From Aplysia californica (taxonomy: Eukaryota; Mollusca; Gastropoda; Aplysiida; Aplysiidae), in NCBI RefSeq assembly GCF_000002075.1, contig NW_004797412.1:43183-107182 (forward strand): a stretch of 64,000 nt of DNA, in the 5' to 3' direction. Shown here piece by piece: positions 50,001-56,815 of this stretch; position 1 is the stretch's first letter, and every line of letters starts with the position of its first letter. The position numbers and the translations under genes were made by a program. The notes beneath the pieces are model-generated. The model was given only the letters and a program-made list of their open reading frames with translations. It made no database searches and had not been told where the DNA came from.

Positions 50001-51860
50001 TTTTAACAAGGGGGTTTTAAGGGAGCTTGTTTCTACGACCGACTTTTTTTCAAACTGTCGAGCGTTGCCGGGTTCACATTTGCGAAGACGGTTGAAGAGG
50101 CCTTGTCGACCGAGGCTGTTTTGCTGCTCTCTTTCGCCCTCCGTAAACTCTGTTGCATTCGGACCACCGCTACATTATATAAATTTTTCACGTGAGTATT
50201 CCTGTGCTGTTTCCTCATTCACTTTGAGTTAGAGCGACAGTAGCGTTTCAGTCATGCCCCTGGGCCAATGGTGGATGATTCAGGGTGGCATGAACATAGC
50301 CTGCAAACTACGTTCACTGCGCCGTGAACAAAGCCACTGCGAACAAGATTTATTTCTACTAGATCTAGGCCTACCATTTCTGTCATCACAAGTCATAACT
50401 TGTCATATAAGTGCCATAGAATTGCTTCTCTTTATACTTTATATATCTAGAATCTAGTAGATCTAGATGTTTTTGCAAATGGCATGGAACTGACTAAGTG
50501 GAAGGAGTTCGTCAGAGGGCCGGCCGACCAACAACACACAAAAGAGATCCCCAACCCTATCTCTTGTATAGTTTGCTCAGTGGACCTTGTAACGGAACGG
50601 TAAGTGCCGGCCCTCTGCAGAACTCCTCCCGACTAAGTAGTAGCCTCTAGATAGTAGATCTAGATTTCTAAATCTAAATCTAGATTAGATATATTATCTA
50701 GACTTCCAGTGGCGTCACGTGGGTTGCAGACAAGGTGGTACATAATTGGAAAGTGAGCAAAAGGGCAATAAGCTTAGTAGCTACTTTTTAGATTTCAAGA
50801 GAAAGTCAATTAGAATCTGCAGGATATCCCGTAATCTAGATCTAGATCTATCGATATTTACAACTGTTTCTAAATCTAGATCTAGATCTAGATCTAGATG
50901 AAACCGCATAAAAGCTGCAATAAAGTGAAACAATTAATACTATAACTAACTCACTATGCTCACCATCTGAGAAGATTTAAAGATTTCTAATTACTTCGTG
51001 CAGCACCAGGACTTGCTACACTAGAGGGAGACAACAGTTTCGATACCCATTCTTCATTGAGTCACTAAAATCTAGATCTACCAGTGTAGTAGATAGGCTC
51101 GCGGAAACTTGGATGAAATTTTTAGCTTGCACCAAATTTGTGCCGCGAAGAGCAGTTTCATGCACCTTTCTTCTTGTGCGAGAAGGACGATACCTAGATT
51201 TCTGTACAGTACAATGACAAAAATAACTTTGGTGCAAAGATTTTGCTTGCTCCCAGCAGACACTACCGCAACAGGTGCGACGAGCAACCTCCTCGCCGTC
51301 TGTCTCTTCACTGGCGCAGCCAGCAGGTGACGGATCGCAAGGATTTAGTTGTAGATCTAGAGCACTGACTGGTTTAGAACAATTAAAAAAGGGAGGGGGG
51401 GGGGGGTGAAGGCCAGGGTTAGGTGGGCGCACCTTCCAACGACCTGTTAATTAAAACATGGTCGTGTTTGTCGTAAAAGTTTTGCAAGTTTATCATAGAC
51501 CTAAAATGAAAGTGAAAGCAAGATCTACGCGCAAATATTCTAGATTACTGTGCCAAGCCATATGGCTCCTTGGCAAGTCAATAAACAGTCATTGTGAAAG
51601 ACCTAGACCTAGATTAGATCTACATCTTAGACACAAAACAAGAAAAAGAAGAGAGGAATATCTTTACTACTGTTCCCATCCATACCATTCAGTTTCTTCA
51701 CCATGTCATCCACTGTGTACTTGTCTTTCACTGTGACAAATGCAAAGTTTCGTTTCATTGAAATGCTGTTGAAAATAATGCCCTGTTGCTCCAGAAGTCG
51801 ACGGAGAGTTGATTCGTTGACATCGCCAGGTAAATTTCCCAAAAACACTTTTTCCATCAT
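21682..51860 (-). CDS. IGF2BP: IGF2BP/Imp mRNA-binding protein, complete 17-exon coding region
   Basis: This is the insulin-like growth factor 2 mRNA-binding protein (Imp/VICKZ), a cytoplasmic regulator of mRNA stability, localisation and translation. Coding exons in order: 51686-51860, 44656-44710, 43944-44053, 43007-43061, 42632-42683, 38431-38516, 35722-35808, 34627-34666, 32175-32269, 31276-31392, 30308-30370, 30076-30232, 29225-29326, 28229-28390, 25316-25423, 23976-24107, 21682-21888. They sum to 1803 nt with every junction in phase, giving 600 residues; vertebrate members have about 577-599. Order: RRM1 (about 3-76), RRM2 (about 80-152), KH1 (about 174-245, GKQG at 191-194), KH2 (about 253-345, GKQG at 270-273), Met/Pro-rich linker, KH3 (about 418-485, GSKG at 434-437), KH4 (about 509-585, GKGG at 527-530). 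All four GXXG loops are intact. The ATG at 51860 is preceded by an in-frame TAG 45 nt upstream. Exon limits were set by eye from GT-AG sites, reading frame and family similarity. Confidence 0.95.
22326..22842 (-). mobile_element. SINE family A, copy 2
   Basis: The tRNA-like head occupies about 22754-22830 with box B visible as GGATTTGAACCC on the plus strand. The tail GCTCATATGACCTTATGCAG lies at 22357-22376 on the minus strand. CCTGTAAGTCC flanks it at 22315-22325 and 22843-22853. It sits in the last IGF2BP intron, in the same orientation as the gene. Confidence 0.9.
23976..24107 (-). CDS. IGF2BP: IGF2BP exon 16: first half of KH4
   Basis: It encodes AQFYIFEKVKNELRL and then IRTEIVVPKQSIGRIIGKGG, carrying the KH4 GKGG loop. 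The exon is phase 0 at both ends, with donor GTAAGT right after the loop. Confidence 0.95.
25316..25423 (-). CDS. IGF2BP: IGF2BP exon 15: second half of KH3
   Basis: It encodes ILGANDKNGSGENNPF and RKTVISGSPEAQWK. The Asn/Gly/Ser-rich part lengthens the KH3 variable loop compared with vertebrates. At 108 nt and phase 0 it could be skipped in frame, but that would destroy KH3. Confidence 0.93.
25603..26356. repeat. Unclassified ~0.7-kb repeat D, copy 1 (CpG-rich, IGF2BP intron 15 in transcript order 14-15)
   Basis: The segment from GTAGCGTAAACACGGCCTCG to GAAAAAAATTAGGCTCC aligns along its length with 30436-31140. Shared words include GAATGCTTCGC, TCTTTTCATTGGC and AGAGAACT. No inverted ends, pol III boxes or coding frame could be recognised. 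This copy is rich in CpG, unlike its surroundings. It lies between exons 15 and 14. Confidence 0.75.
27483..28052. mobile_element. MITE with ~40-bp inverted ends in an IGF2BP intron
   Basis: The left end GTGAGCGTGCCTGGTGAAAG and the reverse complement of the right end, GTGTGTGCCTAGTGAAAGG, match well; both continue into GACGCATTT. ACATTT flanks the two sides, a possible target duplication. Its right half holds a perfect 26-bp inverted repeat at 27886-27911 and 27946-27971. It has no coding capacity. Confidence 0.75.
28229..28390 (-). CDS. IGF2BP: IGF2BP exon 14: first half of KH3
   Basis: It encodes EVVQLYIPEKSVGAVIGSKG and NIKNIMRLSGARIK, matching the vertebrate VQVFIPAQAVGAIIGKKG block. 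The GXXG loop is GSKG. The exon is phase 0 at both ends. Confidence 0.95.
29225..29326 (-). CDS. IGF2BP: IGF2BP exon 13: Met/Pro-rich linker
   Basis: It encodes a low-complexity linker between KH2 and KH3, starting FGPQQHLMFSGMPGLPLMPS and ending PPMPYM. At 102 nt and phase 0, splicing it out would keep frame. The donor reads GTAGGA, weaker than the neighbouring donors. Confidence 0.9.
30076..30232 (-). CDS. IGF2BP: IGF2BP exon 12: C-terminal half of KH2
   Basis: It encodes YMDRVITISGSTENCSKAEG and then MRQCFEQDVGSFQ, matching the family's RTITVKGAIENCCRAEQ block. The donor is a strong GTAAGT. Confidence 0.95.
30308..30370 (-). CDS. IGF2BP: IGF2BP exon 11: 63-nt insert in the KH2 variable loop
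   Basis: It encodes a 21-residue Gly/Cys-containing segment beginning YHKMGGGVPQ and ending NCEHG. It follows exon 10 and precedes exon 12 in the same splice phase, so skipping it keeps the frame. The acceptor has a long T run before TAG and the donor is GTAAGT. Confidence 0.85.
30436..31145. repeat. Unclassified ~0.7-kb repeat D, copy 2 (CpG-poor, between IGF2BP exons 10 and 11)
   Basis: It is collinear with 25603-26356, from CAGCGTAAACACTGCACATA to GAAAAAAATTAGGCCC. Many CG positions of copy 1 read TG or CA here, which suggests an older or more methylation-decayed copy. Confidence 0.75.
31276..31392 (-). CDS. IGF2BP: IGF2BP exon 10: KH2 core
   Basis: It encodes NVPLKMLCPNSICGRIIGKQ followed by GNVIKVFMEDTSTNIVVS, matching [20 protein letters not shown] of vertebrates. 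The GXXG loop is GKQG. Confidence 0.95.
31694..31742. repeat. Perfect 22-bp hairpin in IGF2BP intron 9
   Basis: Arms at 31694-31715 and 31721-31742 are exact reverse complements separated by 5 bases. It would fold on either transcript strand. Confidence 0.9.
31780..31885. repeat. Possible SINE tail fragment plus GT run
   Basis: TTGATTGATTGAACAAGTAGACGTTTTATGGG resembles a piece near 33398-33430 (TTGATTGATTGAGTAGGTGTTTTACGG). Both are followed by an anticipated ...ATCG-CTCA word, so they are likely fragments of one repeat. Confidence 0.45.
32175..32269 (-). CDS. IGF2BP: IGF2BP exon 9: C-terminal part of KH1
   Basis: It encodes MVTIKGSPESCSKACQEIMR and then VVQEEAESLKRG, matching [20 protein letters not shown]. 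The donor is GTAGGT. Confidence 0.93.
32342..32812. mobile_element. MITE-like repeat related to the 2.45-kb cassette
   Basis: The left end ACAGTGAAACCCGAGTAAGATGG pairs imperfectly with the right end ...TGACAGGTTCAACTAT. The stretch at 32505-32620 (containing ACGGCTCGTCCACAG) matches, in opposite orientation, the right part of each tandem unit (about 11420-11600, which reads CTGTGGACGAGCCGTCC). The right end also resembles 11285-11325. Confidence 0.6.
33180..33654 (-). mobile_element. SINE family B, copy 1
   Basis: A 10-bp direct repeat, ATTAGAGAAT, flanks it at 33170-33179 and 33655-33664. Read on the minus strand, it ends with the tail GGCGCTCATATGACCTTATGC...GCCGTAAAAC followed by an A-rich end. 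The same tail closes SINE family A. Compared with the copy at 45211 it carries an extra ~55 bases near 33395-33450. Confidence 0.85.
34074..34569. mobile_element. hAT-like MITE next to IGF2BP exon 8
   Basis: The ends are CAGAGCTGGCAA and TTGGCAGCTCTG. AATCATG lies directly outside both ends (34067-34073 and 34570-34576), a 7-8 bp target duplication. There is no transposase. Its right end is only 57 bases from the coding edge of exon 8, on the donor side. Confidence 0.8.
34627..34666 (-). CDS. IGF2BP: IGF2BP exon 8: 40-nt microexon in KH1
   Basis: It encodes VDIHRRESHIPDT, matching the SKIDVHRKENAG region of vertebrate KH1. Acceptor CACCACAG and donor GTAAGT are both good. It was found by frame continuity, being too short to appear as an independent open frame. 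Confidence 0.93.
34969..35152. repeat. Short element with perfect 14-bp inverted ends
   Basis: TTTGTCAGATGTCT (34969-34982) and AGACATCTGACAAA (35139-35152) bound about 180 bases. It looks like a small MITE in the intron between exons 7 and 8. No clear target duplication was found. Confidence 0.5.
35722..35808 (-). CDS. IGF2BP: IGF2BP exon 7: KH1 core
   Basis: It encodes [20 protein letters not shown] and KITSESRA, matching [23 protein letters not shown]. The GXXG loop is GKQG. Confidence 0.95.
36442..36740 (+). pseudogene. Mariner-like transposase remnant (C-terminal part)
   Basis: The frame reads QPPYSPD...LWLF, the catalytic-region word of mariner transposases (HPPYSPDLAPSDF/WLF). Further on come MLHRYIHSAG and KQRLQKCQF, typical of the C-terminus. 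The N-terminal DNA-binding domain is missing, so this is a decayed fragment in an IGF2BP intron, antisense to the gene. Confidence 0.7.
37268..38336 (+). mobile_element. L2/CR1-like LINE, 5'-truncated 3' end
   Basis: The frame at 37268-37646 encodes the region after the reverse transcriptase core: LILSKLDYCNVILSGL, LQVLQNQAAKLI, ILKELHWLPIKERIKYK. This is characteristic of L2/CR1-type LINEs. A second frame nearby continues with SFLFFGPQVWNELAYKIR, so the reading frame is broken at least once. The 3' UTR holds a GA microsatellite, and the element ends ATGCGCAGTATAAATGC followed by TATTTATTATT repeats. A 5' truncation is usual for LINEs. Confidence 0.85.
37881..38006. repeat. (GA)n microsatellite in the LINE 3' UTR
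   Basis: GAGA and GAGGGGGAGA units, ending in a pure GA run. Confidence 0.9.
38431..38516 (-). CDS. IGF2BP: IGF2BP exon 6: linker from RRM2 into KH1
   Basis: It encodes VEFFRNQKRSNRSNSSS and GVSRQELPLR. The first residues finish RRM2 (compare KVSYIP), the Ser/Asn-rich part is the RRM-KH linker, and ELPLR starts KH1 (compare DIPLRLLV). Acceptor TTTCAG, donor GTAAAT. Confidence 0.9.
39338..39640 (-). mobile_element. SINE family E: tRNA-derived head with an L2-like LINE tail
   Basis: Read on the minus strand, a tRNA-like head carries box B GTGGGTTCGAATCCC (39548-39562). The element ends ATGCGCTGTACTAATGC followed by TATTTATTATT. That end is nearly the same as the last bases of the LINE at 37268-38336, only about 1 kb away. 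Its head end is approximate. Confidence 0.75.
39650..41270. other. Intronic stretch without recognisable features
   Basis: It is part of the 4.1-kb IGF2BP intron between exons 5 and 6. A GC-rich patch with small palindromes (GACCGGGTCACGG; GGCCGGTCAC) lies near 40440-40505. I see no gene. Confidence 0.4.
41279..41850 (-). other. Two unidentified protein-like open frames in an IGF2BP intron
   Basis: Frames at 41536-41850 and 41279-41539 (minus) have balanced amino-acid composition, including LRFQLSKGDMVLRHINSC and FNLLNERFNHVHAAISHLK. They look less random than the other intronic frames. I recognise no family and no splice sites tying them to IGF2BP. They could be an old mobile-element remnant or chance. 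Confidence 0.35.
42632..42683 (-). CDS. IGF2BP: IGF2BP exon 5: end of RRM2
   Basis: It encodes CVEQLNDYRFEDGTQLK, matching QAIMKLNGHQLENHALK. Acceptor GAAATAG, donor GTGAGC. Confidence 0.93.
43007..43061 (-). CDS. IGF2BP: IGF2BP exon 4: middle of RRM2
   Basis: It encodes GSEGAIYVTFSTPEEAE, including the RNP1-like strand (compare TAVVNVTYSNREQ). Donor GTGAGT. Confidence 0.93.
43306..43351. repeat. Two tandem ~23-mers
   Basis: TCTGACACAGTGTCTTATCA occurs twice in a row. A minor local duplication in an intron. Confidence 0.8.
43944..44053 (-). CDS. IGF2BP: IGF2BP exon 3: start of RRM2
   Basis: It encodes PRTNKIQIRNVPSHCSKEQI and EELVNVTSRNHKKFEQ, matching RSRKIQIRNIPPQLRWEVL. IQIRNV is the RNP2 strand. 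Confidence 0.95.
44656..44710 (-). CDS. IGF2BP: IGF2BP exon 2: end of RRM1
   Basis: It encodes YTLEGCQLQAEPSNGKK, matching KVELQGKRLEIEHSVPKKQ. Its frame fixes the exon 1 donor at 51685: AATG from exon 1 plus GGTACACA yields NGYT. Confidence 0.93.
45211..45610 (-). mobile_element. SINE family B, copy 2
   Basis: CATTCCAA flanks it at 45203-45210 and 45611-45618. On the minus strand it starts AACCCCCCGGGGCTGTGCC and ends with the GCGCTCATATGGCCTTATGC tail and an A-rich run. It has a clean 400-bp length. Confidence 0.87.
45636..46543 (+). mobile_element. Old LINE, part 1 (reverse transcriptase remnant)
   Basis: Around 45640-45830 the frame contains CVVSRPL-like and IRYADDTVSIADSEKDLQLL words, the catalytic YADD box of a LINE reverse transcriptase (RTE-like by eye). 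Around 46395-46510 it contains REIKQRITKAKDSFKEISPI, matching the C-terminal part. Between them, 45930-46370 does not read as LINE and may be a separate insertion. The frame is broken repeatedly. Confidence 0.75.
46544..48309 (-). mobile_element. Ginger-type DNA transposon remnant, nested in a LINE
   Basis: The ends are TGTTACAGTCAAACCCGG and its inverted partner CCGGGTTTGACTATAACA. Inverted similarity continues inward for about 130 bases. A 4-bp TATA duplication (46540-46543, 48310-48313) fits the 4-bp target sites and TGT..ACA ends of Ginger elements. Inside, on the minus strand, one frame has SPYQALLGTEPRVGL, as in the C-terminal part of Ginger/KRBA2-type integrases. Another has a Cys-rich block, CSGQGYIKCNCLRSKKCQ, as in their C-terminal zinc-binding tail. 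The integrase core is absent, so this is a broken, internally shortened copy. Confidence 0.75.
48314..48740 (+). mobile_element. Old LINE, part 2 (3' end beyond the Ginger insertion)
   Basis: The stretch near 48610-48690 reads FLRASKRSNELRIMIVHVCS then RPGT, the C-terminal end of the RTE-like LINE begun at 45636. The related end at 55850-56165 shows the same order of words. Confidence 0.65.
49000..50440. other. IGF2BP intron 1, no recognisable feature
   Basis: Several short frames occur. One at 50033-50218 (minus) has a Lys/Ser-rich composition with SKTASVDKASSTVFANVNP but no recognised family or splice support. Confidence 0.4.
50441..51100. repeat. TCTAGATC-rich region in IGF2BP intron 1
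   Basis: Clusters of overlapping TCTAGATCTAGA words occur at about 50445-50470, 50640-50705, 50838-50900 and 51068-51080. It looks like dispersed short-period sequence rather than a tidy tandem array. Confidence 0.7.
51686..51860 (-). CDS. IGF2BP: IGF2BP exon 1: start codon and most of RRM1
   Basis: It encodes MMEKVFLGNLPGDV and NFAFVTVKDKYTVDDMVKKL. RNP2 is VFLGNL (5-10) and RNP1-like RNFAFVTV is at 37-44. The open frame runs on past the exon, but only a donor at AATG|GTATGG joins exon 2 in frame and restores the family sequence. Two adjacent ATGs occur; the first, at 51860, was taken. Confidence 0.92.
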
Positions 51861-52600
51861 ATTGCAATAGTTAGCAGCTGACGACGCCGGGAAATTTCGT
51901 CGCTAAACAAGCGTCTAACGTGTCCAAAAGTTCTGCCCTACAAGATCAAAAGTACTATTTTCCAACAGAAAAAATAACGGAAGTAAACCAAGGATGGCGT
52001 AATAATACATAAATACATGTAATCAAGGGATTGCAGGATAGTATTATTCAATGTATACATCTAATATGACTTTATATCACCATTATGTTGCTTTTTATCA
52101 CACTAGATATATAAATTTAAATATTTCAATTCATATAAATTAGAAAATATCTCTCAGTTGAAAATATTCAGAGCGGCTTAAGGTTATAGATTCACCCTTT
52201 GCCGGTGAAATAATGAACTCGTCCGAAAACTGTCGTTTCTTTTATTTTTATTTTTGTGTGAGACACGTGTTTCTTGCGCCCGCTTCACTCTTCGGCCTTC
52301 GGACATTTTCACTGCAAGAGGCCGGGCGGTGATAAGTGAAAATAGTACAGCTTTGGATAATTAATGTCATTATTCCACACTTTACTGGGAATGAAGACTG
52401 AGACAACGTTTTTACGAAACTCTTTGCTCTTCTTCCTTCTCCGGCTACTCACAGTCTAGGCTATTAATTAGCTCGATCTTCTCAGGCTTCGAAAAAAAAA
52501 AGTCGACTTAGTCTAACATTATAAGAGATCTAATTTATTTTTCCTCTCCACGCCATCTTCTTACATGCATTACGTTGGCCTTCCTGTGTCCAGAGAAACA
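51861..52600 (-). promoter_or_regulatory. 5' UTR and promoter side of IGF2BP (inferred)
   Basis: The in-frame TAG at 51903-51905 limits the coding start. The region upstream holds no repeat I recognise. I saw no convincing TATA box at a defined start site, so the transcription start is unknown. Non-coding first exons cannot be excluded. Confidence 0.3.
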
Positions 52601-52849
52601 ACAAAAAAAGTTAGGATTCCGTTTAACAATGAGGTCAATAATTAACTTTAGATAAGAAAAAATGAAGAGAGAAGAGGCATCGTAAAAGACACGTTCACTT
52701 TCTAACGTTCACAGCATAGGCTAGTATCCTGCAGAGTGTACATGTACAAAGATGTACATTCGTCTGCACTTCATTGTACTAAGTTCAGCAGTTCAAACGT
52801 AAGGTCATTACAAACATCCGATGCCAAATTTTATGTAGTCTACCGCGCA

Positions 52850-55128
52850 AAAATAATTGTGATAGCTGAAGACAGTTTCCAGATTGACCACATAATATGT
52901 GTCAACAAGAAATTCAGGAGATCAATGGGATGTTAGTGTTTACAGGGGTGCAGACGTAGCTTCTGACCATCATCTGCTTATTTCAACAATCCGACTAAGA
53001 CTAAAACAAAGACAGGGGATTGTCAATCATAGGTGCCGGTACAACGTGGGATTTCTGAGAGAGCCATCGTCAAGAGAGGAGTTTAATGTAGCAGTTAAGA
53101 ACAGGTTCCAAGTGCTGGAAACACTAGGAGAGGATAGCAGCGTGGAAGAAACATGGGAGGCAATAAAAGAAGGCTGGACCACTGTGTGTCAAGATGTACT
53201 GGGGAAACAGAAACGTGAGCACAAGCCATGGGTATCTGCCACCACTATGAAGAAGACAGGGATCAGGAAAAAGAAAAGGGATCACGTAAACAGGAGAAAG
53301 ATAAGAGCAGCCAAAGCAAAGGCCCAAGAAGAATACACCAAAGCAATGAACGGAAAGACAAAAGAATGTAGATGACCTAGCGCGCGAGGCAGAAGAAGCA
53401 GCAGGGGCAGGAATCATGAGAGGACTGTATGAAACCACCAAGAAACATGCAGGCAGATACAGGAACGCAGATGTGCCAGTTAGGGGTAAAGAGGGAAAGC
53501 TTCTCACAAATCCAGACGAACAGAAACAACACTGGACGGAGCATTTCAAAGAGCTACTGAACAGACCAAGGCAGAAAAACAGTTTGACATTCCACCAGCA
53601 GAGATTGATCTGGGGGTGAGTGAAGAAAAGCCCAGTTTAGAAGAGACCAAGGAGGTGATAAGACAACCGAAAGGAGGCAAGGCAGCCGGCCCAGATGGAA
53701 TTCCCCCCAGAAGTTCTCAAGGCGGATATCGACACTGCAGCAGGGATTCTTCATGGAATTATGGGCAAGAAATAGGACAGCGAAGAATTTCCCAAGGATT
53801 GGAGAGACGGATTGCTTGTGAAACTACCCAAGAAAAGAGACCTGCATGAGTGTAAAAATTATTTACAGAGGAATCATGCTCCTGTGCATTCCTGGGAAGA
53901 TTTTAAGTCGTACCATACTGGAAAGACTGAAGGAAGCCGTGGATGTAAAACTAAGAGAGGAGCAGGCAGGATTTCGTAAAAAGAGATCATGTACCGATCA
54001 GATTGCAACTTTGAGGATAATAGTGGAGCAGTCCACAGAGTGAAACTCTTCCCTGTACGTTAACTTTGTTGACTACGAGAAAGCTTTTGACAGGCTAGAT
54101 AGGGACCCAATATCGAAACTCATGCGCCACTACGGTATACCTGACAAGTTCGTGAGATTGATCAAGAATCAAAAAGATGTATGAGAGAATGAGCTGCCGT
54201 GTTTTACTTGAAGGGCAGCGGACAGACTTTGAAGTGAAAACAAGAGTGAAACTGGGATGCCTGCTATTGCCTCTTCTCTTTTTATTAGCAATGGATTGGA
54301 GAATGAGACAGACAGCGTCGGGACAACGCGGTGGCATACAGTAGACCCTTTCCAGTCAGTTGGAAGACTTGGACTTTGCCGACGACTTGGCACTTCTTTC
54401 TCACAGTCAAGCCCAGATGCCACAGAAGACTAGTCGTCTCAGGGCCTTCTCCCGTAGTGTTGGACTCCATATTCACACGGATAAAACGAAAGTTCTGCGA
54501 ATGAATGCAGCCGAGGTTCCTATCACACTGCAAGGGGCACCACTGGCTGATGTTGAATCCTTCACCTACCTGGGAAGTGTCATCAACAAGGCAGGGGGAA
54601 CAGACGAAGACATCAAGGTCAGAATCCAAAAGGCAAGAGCAGCATTCATCATCCTCAGGAATATATGGATGTCTAAGGAACTGGGATTGAACACCAAGCT
54701 GAGAATCTCCAAGACAAACGTGAAGACTGTTCTACTGTATGGTTCAGAGACATGGAGGCTCACAGCATCAGCAGCAAGGAAACTGCCTAAGGAGGATAGT
54801 ACGGATCAAGTGGTACGATCGAGTCACAAATGCTCAACTGAGGGAAATAACAAGCCAAAGGCCAGTAAAGGAAGACATACAGGTGAAGAAATGGAAATGG
54901 ATTAGGTCACACCCTGAGGAGACCCCCGACAAGCATCATCAGACAGGCTCTGACGTGGAATCCACAAGAAGGAAAACATAAGAAAAGAAGACCAAAGATG
55001 ACATGGAGGCGAGCGGAACAAGTGGAAATGAAAAAGGCGGTGACATCATGGAAACAGCTACAAAAGGATACAGAGGACAGGCTTCGCTGGAGAAATGTTG
55101 TGGATGGCCTATGCTCCACTGGGAGTTA
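52850..55128 (+). mobile_element. LINE with AP endonuclease end, reverse transcriptase and C-terminal region (decayed)
   Basis: In order: the end of the AP endonuclease (DHIICVNKKFRR then RGADVASDHHLL, about 52885-52980); a basic linker; the start of the reverse transcriptase (KGGKAAGPDGIP, about 53670; LREEQAGFRKKRSCTDQI, about 53950; VNFVDYEKAFDRL, about 54060); the catalytic FADD box (LDFADDLALLSHSQ, about 54365); and the C-terminal block (YLGSVINKAGGTDEDIK; TVLLYGSETWRL; about 54560-54765). The frame shifts several times, so it is dead. The first part of the endonuclease is missing. Clade uncertain. Confidence 0.88.
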
Positions 55129-55130
55129 AA

Positions 55131-55131
55131 A

Positions 55132-55186
<55 letters not shown>
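55131..55186. repeat. (GA)n microsatellite at the LINE 3' end
   Basis: A pure GA tract directly after the last LINE codons. Confidence 0.95.
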
Positions 55187-55190
<4 letters not shown>

Positions 55191-55197
55191 AGTTTCA

Positions 55198-55482
55198 ATA
55201 GAATGAGTTCAGTTTCTAAAAGAACTATAAAAAACCGCAGATACATCTAAACAACAACCAAAATACGAGTTTTAAAAAGACTATGTGGCCTTCTGCGGCC
55301 GTGAATGTTTGGGCAAATACAATAGTTAATGAAAAATAAACTTCAAACAACAGGAATGCGGATTAAATCATGTTAAGAATTTCATGGATGGAAAAGAAAT
55401 CAAACGAGGTAGGTCTTAGAGTTGAAAAAGCCTGAGAGGGTTAGGAGCACAGAAAGAGCAACCAGACAACAGCGTTAACTAC
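55198..55482. repeat. 285-bp segment exactly repeated at 58162-58446
   Basis: The two copies are identical by eye at offset 2964. Here the sequence continues naturally into the following LINE fragment; the other copy stops at an assembly gap. This is therefore the likely true locus. Confidence 0.92.
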
Positions 55483-55835
55483 ACAGAAATAAAAACTATT
55501 ATAAGTACACTATTTAAAGCAACTCAGACACCAGATGGCTACCATGAGCTGTCCCGCCAAGAACAAGTGATTATCTTAAGACTAAGGACACAACACACAA
55601 GACTGAGACAACATATGTACAAATGTTTTAAACTAGTACAATCACCAAAATGCCAGTGTGGAGAGACGGACCAAACTGTTGAACACATCCTTCAGCACTG
55701 CAAGACACACAGGGCCCTGAGACAGGAAACGTGGCCAACCCCACTGACGCTGCTAGAGAAGCTATACGGGCCGACAGATGAACTGAGCAGGACGGCCCAA
55801 TTTATGACAGATACCAGACTTCAAGTGTGATGCGA
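55483..55835 (+). mobile_element. LINE fragment: RNase H-side C-terminus
   Basis: The frame reads LRTQHTRLRQHMYKC, then CQCGETDQTVEHILQHC, then a Leu/Thr-rich end. This Cys-rich tail after an RNase H domain is common in I/Nimb-type LINE polyproteins. It belongs to a different element from the one ending at 55128. Confidence 0.7.
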
Positions 55836-55849
55836 TCGAGAAGAAGAAG

Positions 55850-56165
55850 AAGCCTGAGAGGGTCGCCCGGGACACTTGAATAGACTATTAAAGGCCTTGA
55901 ACATCTTGCTCGAGCTGGGGGGGGGGGGGGGGGGGGAAGAAGGCAAAAGAGGCAGGAGTAGACAAAGAACAACTTCCTCGGGAAGCTTGAACTGAACAGA
56001 CGGGTGACGGTGAAAAGACCGAGACATAGTTTTAAAAAATCATTTAGACATATCTACATAATTTTTTAGAGCATCCGAGCCGAGAAATGAGTGGCAACGG
56101 CAAACCATGATCATTGATGAGGGTGTTTGAGATCTGGCACATGATGATGATCATGATCGATATAC
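55850..56165 (+). mobile_element. LINE 3' end, same family as 45636-48740
   Basis: It shares, in order, CTTGAACATCTTGCTC, a GGCAAAAGAGGCAGGAGTAG-like stretch, TTTTTTAGAGCATCC and ATGATCATTG..GTGT..GGCAC with 48505-48690. It ends in ATGATGATGATC, a short-period tail. A G run at 55918-55936 interrupts it. Confidence 0.6.
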
Positions 56166-56287
56166 ATGTGTATTCCTTTCTTTCCGACCATCCTTTGGAC
56201 TACGTGTGCATATAGATCTAGCTTGTCGCTATGCTTTACCGTTCTGTTATGTTAGATTGATTCGTATAATTGTGGTTTGACCTGTGA

Positions 56288-56815
56288 AAAGGGCTTTTTG
56301 TGAGTGTTTCATGGCACTCGCAACTAAATGAATGAGCGCGCGGGTCGGCTTGGTGGGAATTCTTTTTTAATTTTGCCCGGCTGGCGGCTGAAGCCCACCC
56401 TTATCGATTTTTAGTACCACCAATGGTCTTTAGATTCTAACATGCGCAACTTGCACAGTGGAGCTCCGAAACTTTTTCGTCCTTATCCGAGAAGACTAAG
56501 TGTTAGATCTTTGCTACACTAAGAATGATATGGTGTGACCGAAAGACAGCAGTAAGAAGGAACCGCAAGGAGTAGTAGTTGTAGAAAGGCAGCAGAAAGA
56601 ATTGGGAGCCCAGAGGAGGGGGGCAATTATTTATTTATTTATTTTTATTTTTTTTTGGGGGGGGGAGGAGGCAGAAAATAGATGCGAAAGCAGACGACAG
56701 AATATGGTTAGAGAGCAAGAAAGGTGAAAGTAAAAACATTTTCTGTCTCTGTCAGATTTCGAACCCGGGACCACTTGAACAAGAGGCGAACAGTAGACCA
56801 CGAGATCTCCCAAAG
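56288..56815 (-). mobile_element. SINE family A, copy 3
   Basis: Read on the minus strand, the head has the box-B word CCCGGGTTCGAAATCTG (about 56754-56770). The body has the same order as copies 1 and 2, and the tail includes GCGCTCATTCATTTAGTTGC near 56310-56335. A TTTA/T/G-rich simple-sequence patch (56626-56670) lies inside. It is more diverged than copies 1 and 2. Confidence 0.78.

Noticed and set aside
51016-51432. 138-codon Pro/Cys-containing frame in IGF2BP intron 1
   Set aside because: It begins across a G-run and a TCTAGATC-rich region; the Pro-rich start is simple-sequence translation. No family recognised.
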